From positions 2,756,501 to 2,820,500 of the forward strand of contig NZ_CP141184.1 in assembly GCF_035609205.1 (NCBI RefSeq): DNA of 64,000 nt, read 5' to 3'. A model generated the notes under the pieces. It was not told the origin of the DNA and did not search any database. It saw only the letters and a list, made by a program, of their open reading frames with translations. Positions 9,065 to 17,049 of this stretch are shown here, in pieces. The position numbers and the translations under genes were made by a program. Positions within the stretch are counted from its first letter, which is position 1. Each line of letters begins with the position of its first letter. The stretch comes from Hymenobacter sp. GOD-10R. Its GTDB lineage: Bacteria; Bacteroidota; Bacteroidia; Cytophagales; Hymenobacteraceae.

Positions 9065-10297
9065 ATGACTAACAACAACACACTGACCGCCCGCGTGCCC
9101 AAATCGGAAGCGCAAACGGCTCTAGTGACCCCCATGAGCAGCGCTTTGGTGTGGCTCATGGCTATTTCCTGCGGCCTGGTAGTCGCTAATATTTACTACA
9201 ACCAGCCGCTGCTGTCCGAAATAGGCCGCACGTTCGGCATGTCCGACATCAGCGTTAGCTTAGTGGCTACCGCTACGCAGATTGGCTACACCCTAGGGCT
9301 ACTATTTGTAGTGCCGCTCGGCGACAAGCTAGAGCGTAAGCGGTTGATCCTAACGGAACTGGTGCTAGCAGCCGTCGTAATGGGCGTGGCTGCATGGGCT
9401 CCGTCTTTTCCTGTTCTGCTGGTGGCAAGCGTGTGGATCGGCATTTTCTCGGCGGTACCGCAGCTGTTGATTCCTATGGCGGCCAACCTCGCCAGCAGCG
9501 AAGAGCGAGGCAAGATTGTGGGGAAGGTGATGAGCGGTTTGCTGGTTGGTATTCTGCTCTCGCGTACCATCAGCGGGTATGTGGCCGCTCATTTTGGCTG
9601 GCGCATGGTATTCGGGGCGGGCGGCGTGGCCATGCTGCTACTCGTGGCAGTGCTGGCCGTTAAGTTGCCCAAAGATCAGCCCGTTTTTGAGGGAACGTAT
9701 GGCAGCCTAATGAAGTCTTTGGTGACACTAACGCGCGAGTTCGTGCCTTTACGGCGGGCCGCGCTGGTAGGAGCCTTTCTGTTTGCCAGCTTCAGCGTAT
9801 TCTGGACGACGCTCGGCTTTTTTCTGGAAGGTAGCCCCTACTTCTATAAGAGCGACATCGTCGGCTTTTTCGGGCTGATTGGCGCCTGTGGTGCGCTAGC
9901 GGCGCCCCTAGCTGGGAAGATGGCCGATAAGCGCGGGGCGGACTATGCCATCGGCATTGGCATTGTGGCGGCGCTGGCCTCGTTTGTAGTGCTAGGTGTC
10001 GGCGGCAACTACCTGATAGGTTTGGTAGTGGGTATTATTCTGCTTGATGTGGGTGTACAGGGCGCGCATATCTCCAATCAGTCCCGCATTTTTGCGCTGT
10101 TGCCTGAGGCCCGCAGCCGCCTAAATACGGTGTACATGACGGCGTATTTCATTGGCGGCTCGGTGGGCTCAGTGGTTGGCGGCGCCGCCTGGACCACTTG
10201 GCACTGGCCTGGCGTGTGCGCCGTGGGGCTGCTTTTTGTTCTGCTGGCCTTTCTAGCCAACAAATTCTACGGCCGCTCTGCTGAGCCAGCGCAGTAG
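9065..10297 (+). CDS. MFS transporter, drug/sugar efflux type
   Basis: A 410-residue major facilitator with 12 predicted membrane segments. ANIYYNQPLLSEIGRTFGMS at the N-terminus and the loop PLGDKLERKRL between helices 2 and 3 (the MFS signature G-D-K-x-x-R-K-R position) place it with bacterial exporters annotated as YgaY, NepI or arabinose-efflux like. The substrate is not predictable. The stop codon at 10297 is only one base from the convergent yihY-like stop, so there is no space for a conventional terminator between them. Confidence 0.85.
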   Translation: MTNNNTLTARVPKSEAQTALVTPMSSALVWLMAISCGLVVANIYYNQPLLSEIGRTFGMSDISVSLVATATQIGYTLGLLFVVPLGDKLERKRLILTELVLAAVVMGVAAWAPSFPVLLVASVWIGIFSAVPQLLIPMAANLASSEERGKIVGKVMSGLLVGILLSRTISGYVAAHFGWRMVFGAGGVAMLLLVAVLAVKLPKDQPVFEGTYGSLMKSLVTLTREFVPLRRAALVGAFLFASFSVFWTTLGFFLEGSPYFYKSDIVGFFGLIGACGALAAPLAGKMADKRGADYAIGIGIVAALASFVVLGVGGNYLIGLVVGIILLDVGVQGAHISNQSRIFALLPEARSRLNTVYMTAYFIGGSVGSVVGGAAWTTWHWPGVCAVGLLFVLLAFLANKFYGRSAEPAQ

Positions 10298-10298
10298 C

Positions 10299-11294
10299 CT
10301 ACGGTTTCGGCTCGGGGCGGTGGTGTTCGTCGTCGAGCTCCACCAGGCGGTAGCGCACCGCCGACTTCTTAGGCCTGATGTCCATGCCGACGTAGTGGGC
10401 GTAAACCTTGGTGAAGCAGGCGCCGAAGTAGAAAATGATGGCGCAATAAAACACAAACAGCAGCACCAGCACGATGCTGGAGGCGGGTCCGTAAATCGGA
10501 CCTAGGTTGCGTGGTACCAGCAGAAAGCCAAGCACATGCTCACCTAGCTCAATGAGTACGGCCGTAAGCGCCGCGCCGCGCACCACGGCCCGCCAGGGTA
10601 CCTTAGCGCTATTAAGGTTGCGGAATGTAGCCGCAAACCACGCTGCCAGGATTAATATCGAGGTGACAACGTTCAGGACTTGAAACAGGAAATGGCTGAA
10701 GCTAGCATTGAAGCTGCTAAAGTATTCTAGAAAGAAACTCAGCGCGGCGTCAATGAGGAAGGCCACCATCGACAGCAGGCCCGTGGCAAACAACAGGCGG
10801 AGCGAGCGGGCCCGCTGCTTCACAATTTCGTGGAAACGCCCACTGGCGCGGGCGGGCCTGATCTGCCAGAGTTGATTGAGCGAGTTCTGAATGACTACAA
10901 ACAGTGTGGTCGCAATGAACAGCAGAAATCCGAAACCGAGCCACGTAACGAGGCGGCTCCGCTCGATGTTGGTGACGTTCTGAAGAATCTGCTGCACCAG
11001 TCCAGCCGCCGCCGTGCCCAGCAGCGCCGAAAGCTTGGTGAGCAATAGCACCCGCACAGCCGAGGTCGAATAAAGCGAGCCGAGCAGCTGAATCAGGATA
11101 ATGAGGATAGGCGGCAGGGCGAACGTGGTGAAAAAGGCCGTCGCCGCACCCAAGCGTAAGGGGTCGTTAGCGGCAAGCTCGCGGGCAGCTCGCCGCAGCA
11201 GCAGAAAGAAATCCGTCCAAACTTTCGGCCGGGGCTGGCCCGGCTGGCGTACTTTTGTCATTGACTCGCGTACAATCCGCGGGCGTGAAGCCAT
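10299..11294 (-). CDS. YihY/BrkB family membrane protein
   Basis: A 331-residue protein with about six membrane helices. The segment DPLRLGAATAFFTTFALPPILIIL near the N-terminus and GPIYGPASSIVLVLLFVFYCAIIFYFGACF near the C-terminus are family hallmarks. The family was once annotated as ribonuclease BN or serum-resistance BrkB; its real role is unclear and may be transport. A charged C-terminal tail (DDEHHRPEPKP) follows the last helix. A second ATG at residue 12 (11261) is an equally good start. Confidence 0.85.
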   Translation of the reverse strand: MASRPRIVRESMTKVRQPGQPRPKVWTDFFLLLRRAARELAANDPLRLGAATAFFTTFALPPILIILIQLLGSLYSTSAVRVLLLTKLSALLGTAAAGLVQQILQNVTNIERSRLVTWLGFGFLLFIATTLFVVIQNSLNQLWQIRPARASGRFHEIVKQRARSLRLLFATGLLSMVAFLIDAALSFFLEYFSSFNASFSHFLFQVLNVVTSILILAAWFAATFRNLNSAKVPWRAVVRGAALTAVLIELGEHVLGFLLVPRNLGPIYGPASSIVLVLLFVFYCAIIFYFGACFTKVYAHYVGMDIRPKKSAVRYRLVELDDEHHRPEPKP

Positions 11295-11379
11295 GCGGAG
11301 CAGAAACGAAGGTAACGCCCGCGCTTGAATGGACTAGCGTCTGCCTTCCCAAAATTGTTGCTCAAAAACCACGACTGCT

Positions 11380-11889
11380 TTGTCTCTGCCGCCCGCGCCG
11401 CCTGCTACTACCTCTCGCCCTGTTGCGTGGCTGCGTCGCCGCGTAGTCGATCCGCTGCTCAACTTACTTAAGCAAGGGTTGTCGCCGGGGCAGCTATCCC
11501 TCACCGTGGCTTTAGGCGTTGTGTTCGGCCTAGTGCCTTTTTTAGGTGGAACGACGTTCCTCGTGACCCTAACGGCTGTGCGCCTACGCCTGAACGTGGC
11601 GGCTATGCTGCTCGTGAGTCATTTGCTCAGTCCCGTGCAGCTGCTGCTGCTGATTCCGCTGCTACGCCTGGGGGCGCGGCTCTTTGGAACGGGGCCTGCC
11701 CCCGACCTAACTATTGCGAAGCTGCGTCATTTGCTGGCGCACGACCTAGGTGGCGCTTTTAGTCTGCTGTGGCGCGCCGAGCTGGGTGCCCTGCTGTTGT
11801 GGGCGTTGGGCTCCGTGCCGTTAGCTGGGCTGCTGTACCTAGGTTTGCGGCCCCTGTTCAAGCGAATTATCGCGCGGCAAGCAGCCTAA
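11380..11889 (+). CDS. DUF2062 membrane protein
   Basis: A 169-residue protein with a TTG start. LKQGLSPGQLSLTVALGVVFGLVPFLGGTT and HLLSPVQLLLLIPLLRLGARLFG are typical of DUF2062. Three or four membrane segments are visible. DUF2062 domains are found alone, as here, or fused to glycosyltransferases and oligosaccharide-related proteins; no activity is known. It ends 4 bases before a strong terminator hairpin. No earlier ATG is in frame close to the conserved part, so TTG at 11380 is the likely start. Confidence 0.8.
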   Translation: MSLPPAPPATTSRPVAWLRRRVVDPLLNLLKQGLSPGQLSLTVALGVVFGLVPFLGGTTFLVTLTAVRLRLNVAAMLLVSHLLSPVQLLLLIPLLRLGARLFGTGPAPDLTIAKLRHLLAHDLGGAFSLLWRAELGALLLWALGSVPLAGLLYLGLRPLFKRIIARQAA

Positions 11890-11892
11890 ACA

Positions 11893-11926
11893 ACAGAGCG
11901 TCAGGCTTAAAAACCTGACGCTCTGT
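11893..11926. terminator. hairpin between convergent DUF2062 and SseB-like genes
   Basis: ACAGAGCGTCAGG (11893-11905) pairs perfectly with CCTGACGCTCTGT (11914-11926) around an 8-base A/T-rich loop. It can serve both convergent genes. Confidence 0.8.
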
Positions 11927-11949
11927 GAAACTACACCGAGTAAAACAGC

Positions 11950-12897
11950 TTAGGCGCGCTGATAAAGCGGCTCTACTTGCTGGAAGTACTGGTTGAGCGG
12001 TTCGTCGGAGTTAGGATCAATCAGCATCATATCTACGAATTGATGCGTGCTCGACAAGGTGCCCTGAATAACAGGACCTAGCTCTTGCAAGAAGGCAGGG
12101 TCATTTTGCTCCGTCTGGAACGCTAGCAGCAGGCGTGGGGGCTCCTGGCTGTTTTCTAGCCGCAACTCCGCTAGGTGCGCAATTTCAATGAACGAATGCT
12201 CCGCGCAATAAGCGCGTAGGGCTTCAATCAGCGCCGTTGGCTCTTCGGCGGGCGGGCCAATCAGCATCTGCGTGCCATCTGGCGCTCCGGCGCCTTGGAA
12301 AAGATTGCCCGACATCAAATCGGCAATTTCGGCGGCGGGCAGCAGCTTGCCCACTACCGAGAAGGGGTTCAGCGCGCAGTCGGCGCCCTGCACCATGTTG
12401 AACAAATCGAAGCCGCGCAAACGCAGGTAGGTCAGCGGCTCGGGCACGTTCTCGCCGTCGAAAATCCGGTCCTTTGAGGTGAACACCGGAATCTTGCCGT
12501 CGTGGAGCACTTGCAACTGAATTTCGCTGCCCGCTTCCACGGTTACTTCACCGGCTGGCACTCCTTCTTGGGGAGCCGTAATGACGATAACCTCCTCTTG
12601 CAGAAGGGCCTGGTAGAACCCTGGACGTACCTGGGGCTCGGTAGCGGCGCGCATCAATAGCTCTTCCAGAACGTTGGTAGGCTGAAAGGCTGGCGGCTGC
12701 GGCATTGGCGGTACAGGCATCGGCGGAATCACCGGTGCTACTGGTGCCTCAGGTGCTGGCGCCGTATAGTTAGAGCCTTTATAGCGTGGGCCAGCAGACG
12801 GAGCGGCCGGGGCCGGAGCAGCAGATGAATCGGCCGGCGCCGGAGTAGCAGGGGCGTCGGTAGGTTTTTTAGATTTTAGAAAGTCGAAGAGACCCAT
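11950..12897 (-). CDS. SseB-like protein with Pro/Ala-rich N-terminal linker
   Basis: A 315-residue soluble protein. Residues 1-75 are a low-complexity Pro/Ala linker after a short conserved start (MGLFDFLKSKK). Residues about 77-190 (LEELLMRAATEPQVRPGFYQ, then KIPVFTSKDRI and YLRLRGFDLF) match the SseB N-terminal domain, and about 205-315 match the SseB C-terminal domain (AEEPTALIEALRAYC, ending MMLIDPNSDEPLNQYF). SseB overproduction enhances serine sensitivity in Escherichia coli; the molecular role is not established. It is a single-gene unit with a good Bacteroidota promoter upstream. Confidence 0.82.
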   Translation of the reverse strand: MGLFDFLKSKKPTDAPATPAPADSSAAPAPAAPSAGPRYKGSNYTAPAPEAPVAPVIPPMPVPPMPQPPAFQPTNVLEELLMRAATEPQVRPGFYQALLQEEVIVITAPQEGVPAGEVTVEAGSEIQLQVLHDGKIPVFTSKDRIFDGENVPEPLTYLRLRGFDLFNMVQGADCALNPFSVVGKLLPAAEIADLMSGNLFQGAGAPDGTQMLIGPPAEEPTALIEALRAYCAEHSFIEIAHLAELRLENSQEPPRLLLAFQTEQNDPAFLQELGPVIQGTLSSTHQFVDMMLIDPNSDEPLNQYFQQVEPLYQRA

Positions 12898-12970
12898 AGG
12901 TATAAATGATTTGGATTGGCAAGCTACTGAGGATTGCGGAAAAACCCGACTTGCTTTTACTATAGTTTTT

Positions 12971-13000
12971 CAAAGATAAGATGAGGCAAAACCAGCACAA
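12971..13000 (-). promoter_or_regulatory. Bacteroidota-type promoter of the SseB-like gene
   Basis: On the minus strand, TTG (12998-13000) is followed after 19 bases by TATCTTTG (12971-12978), which fits the TTTG / TAnnTTTG consensus of the Bacteroidota primary sigma factor. The start codon is 74 bases downstream of the -7 box. Confidence 0.55.
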
Positions 13001-13028
13001 CACATGAGGGGCTAGCCCTAGCGCGAGG

Positions 13029-13454
13029 CTACAAGCCGCGCGCGCCGCCGCAGTACTTCAACTCGTCGGCCACCTCCCGAATTGTCCAGACTTCCCCTTT
13101 GTTGCCCCAGGAAGTTTGTACGTAGTTCAACAGGTTCGTGATTTCGGAATCGGTGAGGCTTTCGCTGCCGGGCATTAACTGGTTGTAATTCACGCCGTTC
13201 ACTTCGATTTCACCCGCTAGCCCCTTGCGTAGTTGGCAGGGCAAACTACTGCGGTGTTGGGCTAAGTAATCGGAGCCAGCTAGCGGGGGAATGAGGCGCC
13301 GCAAGCCCTCTCCTTGCTCGCCGTGGCAGCTGGCACACCGTTGCGCATACAGGCGGGCGCCTTCGTCTTTGCGCTTGGTAAAGCAGCCGGCGAGCAGCAG
13401 CACCGCTACCAGCACGGCCGCGGCGCGTACCCATTGCAGTGGCCCTAGCTTCAT
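13029..13454 (-). CDS. cytochrome c lipoprotein
   Basis: A 141-residue class I c-type cytochrome. The lipobox LLAGC places the lipidated Cys at residue 24, and the heme motif CASCH is at residues 40-44. A Met ligand is probable in NQLMPGSESL, and the terminal helix SEITNLLNYVQTSWGN is typical. It is anchored outside the inner membrane and should carry electrons. Its start overlaps the stop of the SCO gene by 4 bases, so the two are translationally coupled. Together they suggest a role in respiratory oxidase electron supply or assembly. Confidence 0.88.
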   Translation of the reverse strand: MKLGPLQWVRAAAVLVAVLLLAGCFTKRKDEGARLYAQRCASCHGEQGEGLRRLIPPLAGSDYLAQHRSSLPCQLRKGLAGEIEVNGVNYNQLMPGSESLTDSEITNLLNYVQTSWGNKGEVWTIREVADELKYCGGARGL

Positions 13455-14146
13455 CGGGAGGCGGTTTGCTTTTCGGCTTCTATCTCCTTCAGCAGCAACG
13501 GAATATCTTGCATGAGCTTGTTCACCTGCGTGGGCTCCATGCCATCGTACACCCCGCGGATGTGGTGTTGCGGATCAACCAGCGCGAAAGTGCCGCTGTG
13601 CGCATAACCACCTTTCACGGTAGAGTCTTTCTGCGCGCCCGTCATATAAGCGCGGGCTAAGCCGAAAATGGTATCGTGCGGGGCCGTGGCAAAGTGCCAA
13701 CGGCTGGCATCCTTGATACCTAGGCGCTCGGCGTAATCGCGCAGCACCGGAATGGAATCGTGCGCCGGATCGATGGTGTGGGAGAGAAAGAGCACCCGAG
13801 GGTCGCCCTGAAACTTTTCGTACACGCGCAGCAGCTCGCTCTGCATCTTGGGGCAAATGCTTGGGCAGGTCGCGAAGAAGAAGTCCGTCACGTAGATCTT
13901 ACCCTTGAAGGTGTCGTTGGTGATGGTCTTGCCTTCCTGGTTGGTGAGGGTGAAGGCTGGTACCGTGAAAATAGTATCGGCTGGGCCGGCCATGGGCGCG
14001 GGCTGCATAGCCCGGTCGCCATAGAAGGGTAAGCGCGAGGCGGTTTCGGCGGGAGCGTTCTTGGAAGAGCAAGCAGGCAAAACAAAGGTGCTAGCCAGCG
14101 CTAGCAGGCTCATCGGCAGAGCACGACGGAAAGCGGAAGAAATCAT
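13451..14146 (-). CDS. SCO1/SenC family copper chaperone lipoprotein
   Basis: A 231-residue lipoprotein (lipobox LPAC, Cys26) with a thioredoxin fold. The copper-binding CxxxC is at residues 94-98 (FATCPSICPK) and the third ligand His is in YAHSGTFALVDPQ. SCO proteins deliver copper to, or reduce, the CuA site of cytochrome c oxidase. It lies in a tight three-gene operon: its start overlaps the upstream coiled-coil gene by 4 bases, and the downstream cytochrome c gene overlaps its stop by 4 bases. Confidence 0.9.
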   Translation of the reverse strand: MISSAFRRALPMSLLALASTFVLPACSSKNAPAETASRLPFYGDRAMQPAPMAGPADTIFTVPAFTLTNQEGKTITNDTFKGKIYVTDFFFATCPSICPKMQSELLRVYEKFQGDPRVLFLSHTIDPAHDSIPVLRDYAERLGIKDASRWHFATAPHDTIFGLARAYMTGAQKDSTVKGGYAHSGTFALVDPQHHIRGVYDGMEPTQVNKLMQDIPLLLKEIEAEKQTASR

Positions 14147-14580
14147 TTGGTGGAGGGTTGGGTAGCGGGTTGGGCGTGCGTGAGTGCGCGTTGCGCCGAG
14201 TCAATGCTGTGTTCCATCAGCACCCCGACGGAATCAATAAACTGTTGTTGCTTGTGAAAATAAGCGAGTTGCTGATCGGCGGTGACGGAAGCGGCAGGCT
14301 TGTGGTACTGGTGCATCCAGCCCATCATGGCTCCGTCGGCCGTCAGTAAGGCGCGCTGGCGTCGGCCAGCCTCAACGGTATCCGGCAGGCTAGCTTTCTG
14401 CAGTTGCTGACGCAAGTCGTAGAGCTGGTCCATCTTGCCCATGAGTTCATCGTGCTTGGCTAGAACGGCTTTCTCAGCAGCTTCAGCTTTTTGCTCTTCA
14501 CTTTCCAGGGAGAGGCAGGCGGGCAGCGCCGTCAGGAGCGGCCAGGCTGCCAATAAGAGGATCAAACGAGAGAATTTCAC
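14143..14580 (-). CDS. hypothetical coiled-coil lipoprotein in the SCO operon
   Basis: About 145 residues. A hydrophobic signal ends in LTALPAC, so it is probably a lipoprotein. Residues 25-75 (EEQKAEAAEKAVLAKHDELM, then DQLYDLRQQLQKA) are strongly helical and likely coiled coil. Similar Bacteroidota proteins next to SCO genes are often labelled viral A-type inclusion protein, a name without functional value. The frame is open to a GTG at 14598, but the GTG at 14580 (start VKFSRLILLLAAW) gives a normal signal peptide and leaves room for a promoter. The coupled translation with SCO suggests a role near respiratory copper or heme assembly, which is inference. Confidence 0.7.
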   Translation of the reverse strand: MKFSRLILLLAAWPLLTALPACLSLESEEQKAEAAEKAVLAKHDELMGKMDQLYDLRQQLQKASLPDTVEAGRRQRALLTADGAMMGWMHQYHKPAASVTADQQLAYFHKQQQFIDSVGVLMEHSIDSAQRALTHAQPATQPSTK

Positions 14581-14892
14581 GGCGCGAAGGTACAGCACAC
14601 GAGCGGAAGCTTACGGGTGCATGAATACAACATCTGGCAGTGGGTGGGTTGTTCAATAAACACAGGCTTTCTGGAAGGATATTCATCAACCTAGGTCAGG
14701 CCAACGGACCCTCGCACGCGGGCCGCCTAACAATACCCGTATAGGTGCTAGGTAGGAGTAAATAAGCACCTAGCTAGAGAAGTGAATTAAGTATTTATCC
14801 TATTTGGTTTAGGGCTTTCTCCTGACGAACTTGGCTCCCTGTGCGCTATTTAGTTTTCTCAGAATTATTCTTAATTAATTACTACGTGCGTT

Positions 14893-15657
14893 ATGCGTCA
14901 TGCACTCTTGCTGATGACTTTGGTCCTCGGGTTCGTCGTTACTAGCTGTCAGAGTACAAAATCAGTTGTCCGCCTCCCGGCGGTGCGCGAGTATGGTCAG
15001 CGCCCGGGCCCCCCGCAGCTAGTAGCCTCGGCTGAGCAATCGACTCCAGGGTTAGCGGCTGCCCTGCCGGATGAAACAACAACGGCTCCGGCAAGCGACC
15101 AATGGCTTGTACCTAGGCTGTTACCGGCCAGTCACAAGCCGTTGAAGGCACCTGTTGATACCGTGAGGAAACCGTTGTTGTTGCCAGTCGGCAAGCCTGA
15201 CCCAACCACTACCGTGGTAAACGTGGCGGGCGGAGTGACAACCGCTGCGGGGCTGGGTATCATGATTGCGGCTGCCAACGCTGAGACGGGAGGAGAATGG
15301 GGCGGCTTGGCAAACGCTATTGGCGGATTTATGGGGTTGATGCTGATGATTGCCGGGGTCGCTTTGCTCTTCTTCCAAGGCAAAAATGGCCGGCTACGTC
15401 GATTGCGCGAAGCACGAAAAGCGGCAAGACGGGCTATTGTGGCTCCTGCGACAGAGCAGGGCGCACCGGCACTCAATCAGCAGGATACGATACCAGCCGA
15501 GCATATGAGACACCGAAGTAAAACCGGGCTAAGTATGATAGTTGCCGCCGGTATACTAGTGCTTCTGAGCTTTCTGCCTGTAGGGTTCTTCTTACTCTTA
15601 CCCGCTGCGCTTATTCTCTTTTTCGTAGGGCTAGGCTTTATGATAGCTGGGCACTAG
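14893..15657 (+). CDS. hypothetical lipoprotein with membrane segments
   Basis: A 254-residue protein of unknown function. The signal ends in lipobox VTSC (Cys19). A Pro-rich, poorly conserved region (20-100) is followed by four hydrophobic segments, around residues 108-125, 135-160, 210-228 and 230-252, split by a basic cytoplasmic-type loop (LRRLREARKAARRA) that could bind acidic lipids or nucleic acid. The combination of a lipobox and several membrane helices is unusual; the lipobox may be fortuitous. It is flanked by 294 bases of gene-free DNA upstream and converges on the kinase gene downstream. Confidence 0.6.
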   Translation: MRHALLLMTLVLGFVVTSCQSTKSVVRLPAVREYGQRPGPPQLVASAEQSTPGLAAALPDETTTAPASDQWLVPRLLPASHKPLKAPVDTVRKPLLLPVGKPDPTTTVVNVAGGVTTAAGLGIMIAAANAETGGEWGGLANAIGGFMGLMLMIAGVALLFFQGKNGRLRRLREARKAARRAIVAPATEQGAPALNQQDTIPAEHMRHRSKTGLSMIVAAGILVLLSFLPVGFFLLLPAALILFFVGLGFMIAGH

Positions 15658-15696
15658 TACTCGCGAAAACTCAAATCTAGGGTAACTATCTGGTTT

Positions 15697-17049
15697 TCAG
15701 AATGTGAGTCGGAATACGCTGCCTATACCTTCTTCCGACTGCACCTGGATGCTGCCCTTGTGCAAGTGCATGATTTGCTTCGCTAGGCTCAACCCAATGC
15801 CTGAGCCATGCTTGTGCGTGGTGAAGAATGGAATAAAAATACTGTCGAGCAAGGCAGTAGGAATGCCAGTGCCATTGTCGATTACCTCGAGTAGGATGCG
15901 CCCCGTGTCGTTCGTTTTAGCCACGAGCTGAATCTGCGGCTGCGGCCGGCCTTCCACCGCATGGGCAGCATTGAGCACCAAGTTGATGAGCACCTGCTCC
16001 ATCAGGCGACTGTCGGCTTGCAGGAGCAAATCAGCGGGCTGCACAGAAACGGTAAGCTCCACGTGCTGCTCCGCGAGCTGGCGGGCTAGCAGCGTCTGGA
16101 TGCTGCGAAAGAGCTCCTGCACGTAGATGGTGGTGAGCAGCGGCGTGGTGATCTTGCTAAAGTTGCGGTACACCTGGGCGAAGTTCAGTAGCCCTTCGCT
16201 GCGGTGCTGAATGATGCGGATGCCCTCTTCGACATCGTCGAGCAAGTTGGCGTCGTAGCCAAGCGGAACGGTCGCTTTTTCTTTCTCCAGCCGTACATGG
16301 TGGCGCAGCGTATCGGCTAGGGAGGCAATAGGCGCCACCGAGTTCATGATTTCATGCGTCATCACGCGTAGGAGCTTCTGCCAAGCCTCGGTTTCTGTTT
16401 CGTCGAGGGCGTGGCTCACGTTTTTGAACGCAATCAGCGTGAAGCTGCGATTCTGAAGCTTAAACGTGGTGGCTGATAGCAGCAGCTGCATGGTTTTCTG
16501 CCCAACAGCGAGCTTCACCACCGTCGGAACGCCGGGCGACAGTTGCATAATAGCCTCGTACAGTACCGGATGGCGTTTCGGCAGGGCGTGGATATTATGC
16601 AGATAGGGGAGTGCCAGCGTCTGCTTAAACGACTCGTTAACCCATTCCACTTGCCCCTCTGTGTCGTAGGAGATAATACCTGTGTCGATCAGGGCTAGCA
16701 CCGTTTGTAGGTAAGTGAACTGGGCCTCCTTCTCGGTGCTGAGCTGGCGGAAGGTGCCATTGATTTGATTGAAAGCAGCATGCAGTTTCGCCAACGAAGG
16801 TTCCGCGGAGCTTTCGTTGAAGTGTTGGGAAAAGTCGCGGTACTTCATGGCGAGCAGGAAGCTAGCTAGCTCCTGGTTTCCGCGTGCGACGTAACGTGCC
16901 AGCTCTAGACTTAGCGCCGTCAGCAGCAAACCAAGGAACAGCGCGGGCATGTAGGAGCCTTGGTGCGCGTAGTACACCGCTGCGTACAGCAATGCAAACA
17001 GCCCAAGCAGCCGCACAAGAATGCCAACTTCGAGCCGCTTAAAGATCAT
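15697..17049 (-). CDS. NtrY-like sensor histidine kinase
   Basis: A 450-residue membrane kinase. Two membrane helices (about 9-28 and 33-52) enclose only a tiny periplasmic loop, so the signal is probably membrane or cytoplasmic. A PAS domain (about 110-215) precedes the dimerisation helix with phospho-acceptor His232 (RVMTHEIMNSVAP). The ATPase domain shows N-box NLVLNAAHAV, DNGTGIP and GSGIGLSLAKQIM. The start overlaps the stop of the regulator gene by 11 bases, so the two form a cognate pair. In Bacteroidota, such pairs commonly sit beside macAB-like exporters, as here, which suggests that they sense envelope or antimicrobial stress; this is inference from context. Confidence 0.9.
   Translation of the reverse strand: MIFKRLEVGILVRLLGLFALLYAAVYYAHQGSYMPALFLGLLLTALSLELARYVARGNQELASFLLAMKYRDFSQHFNESSAEPSLAKLHAAFNQINGTFRQLSTEKEAQFTYLQTVLALIDTGIISYDTEGQVEWVNESFKQTLALPYLHNIHALPKRHPVLYEAIMQLSPGVPTVVKLAVGQKTMQLLLSATTFKLQNRSFTLIAFKNVSHALDETETEAWQKLLRVMTHEIMNSVAPIASLADTLRHHVRLEKEKATVPLGYDANLLDDVEEGIRIIQHRSEGLLNFAQVYRNFSKITTPLLTTIYVQELFRSIQTLLARQLAEQHVELTVSVQPADLLLQADSRLMEQVLINLVLNAAHAVEGRPQPQIQLVAKTNDTGRILLEVIDNGTGIPTALLDSIFIPFFTTHKHGSGIGLSLAKQIMHLHKGSIQVQSEEGIGSVFRLTF

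Noticed and set aside
10299-11294. Ribonuclease BN activity for the YihY-like protein
   Set aside because: The old annotation was in error for this family; the protein is a membrane protein without nuclease motifs.
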